This document shows positions 6,573 through 6,983 of a DNA stretch of 6,983 nucleotides, piece after piece (the stretch's first letter is position 1; every line of letters begins with the position of its first letter). The position numbers were made by a program, and so were the translations under genes. Location: assembly GCA_025057195.1 (NCBI GenBank), contig JANWWX010000066.1:1-6983 (forward strand). Direction: 5' to 3'. Below the pieces are notes generated by a model. The model saw only the letters and a program-made list of their open reading frames with translations, made no database searches and was not told the origin of the DNA. The DNA comes from Leptospiraceae bacterium. GTDB taxonomy: Bacteria > Spirochaetota > Leptospiria > Turneriellales > Turneriellaceae.

Positions 6573-6983
6573 TCAAAACGCCTTGAACACATACACCGCA
6601 CCGGAGTCGGTGGCGGAGTTATCCGCCGTCGGTGCAGCATCTTCAGTATCGGAGGGAAGCGTCTGCTCGGGGTTTTCCTCATCATCTGCCTGCGCAATAA
6701 CCGTCGCAACAGAGGTCGCAGCGGAATGGCCATACTTATAGTTTGCCCCTCTATTAGAAGCCATAAGTTGTGCAACCTGGAACTACATGGTGTCTGAAGA
6801 GCACTGCATTGCCAGATTGTTCATGCTGATGCCGGCAATCGTGCCATGGTTATCGCGCACGTGGCAGACCTGACCCACTGGCTTGGCCAATCCCACCATG
6901 TCGTTATTTGCGCCGTCGAGCTGAGCGGTGGCAAAACTAAAGCCGCCGTTGCTACTCAGCATAAGGCTACTGCCGCCACTATT
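6573..6983 (-). pseudogene. C-terminal end of an FG-GAP/integrin-type repeat protein, interrupted by an in-frame stop (partial)
   Basis: Reading from the window edge on the minus strand, 66 codons give SSLMLSSNGGFSFATAQLDG … KPVGQVCHVRDNHGTIAG … CSSDTM, then TAG at 6783-6785. This resembles the extracellular repeat (L-T-L-S-x-N-G-x-F-x-F … QPxGQxC … GTIAG … V-x-C-S) that often precedes FG-GAP repeats. In the same frame, with no shift, the sequence continues QVAQLMASNRGANYKYGHSA and ends DNSATDSGAVYVFKAF before TGA at 6573-6575. That matches the FG-GAP form (A-x-L-K-A-S-N-x-G-A … FGHSVA … DNSATDSGAVYVF). Such proteins are exported beta-propeller-like surface or lipoproteins. Because both halves lie in one frame on either side of the TAG, an amber mutation in a formerly longer gene is the simplest reading. 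The core FG-GAP sequence is also eroded (AATSVATVIAQADDEE replaces the usual VAxSGDTVVVGAxxED). The 5' part is outside the window. This was recognised by eye, without a search. Confidence 0.6.

Noticed and set aside
6413..6775. 120-codon minus-strand open frame
   Set aside because: It is out of frame with the FG-GAP-like sequence and its Arg-rich translation resembles no family. It is probably a shadow of the pseudogene.
1..6983. tRNA, rRNA, CRISPR array, insertion sequence or phage genes
   Set aside because: Reading by eye on both strands gave no cloverleaf, no repeat-spacer pattern, and no transposase or integrase motif.

Overview
The window is bacterial, gene-dense and of middling GC. The sequence does not name the organism. 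A predicted lipoprotein cyclophilin points to a cell envelope that carries lipoproteins. A three-cluster SdhB/FrdB of the roughly 250-residue class and a decayed FG-GAP repeat protein are also present. A spirochaete of the Leptospira/Turneriella kind would fit, but this is only a weak inference.

Left half, plus strand (1-2982): two overlapping genes form one module. The first is the large C-terminal part of a fusion between a circularly permuted ATP-grasp ligase and an alpha-E domain. Its N-terminus lies outside the window. The second is a transglutaminase-like cysteine peptidase with an intact Cys-His-Asp triad. ATP-grasp, alpha-E and transglutaminase proteins form a known conserved neighbourhood, predicted to ligate and cleave peptides or amides. 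Its substrate is not established.

Middle, minus strand (6163 down to 3000): four genes are packed with overlaps at every junction, in the order succinate dehydrogenase/fumarate reductase iron-sulfur subunit, cyclophilin-type prolyl isomerase lipoprotein, argC and sixA-like histidine phosphatase. They look like one co-transcribed, translationally coupled operon joining respiration, envelope protein folding, arginine synthesis and phosphohistidine signalling. The operon converges on the plus-strand module with only 17 bases between the stop codons.

Right end (6164-6983): the operon's leader holds a possible -10 box and three successive inverted repeats. Beyond it are a compact intrinsic terminator and, reading on the minus strand, the C-terminal end of a repeat protein (an extracellular beta-type repeat followed by an FG-GAP/integrin-like repeat). 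An in-frame TAG interrupts it, so it is probably a pseudogene. The usual SdhB partners, SdhA and the membrane anchor, are not next to sdhB in this window.
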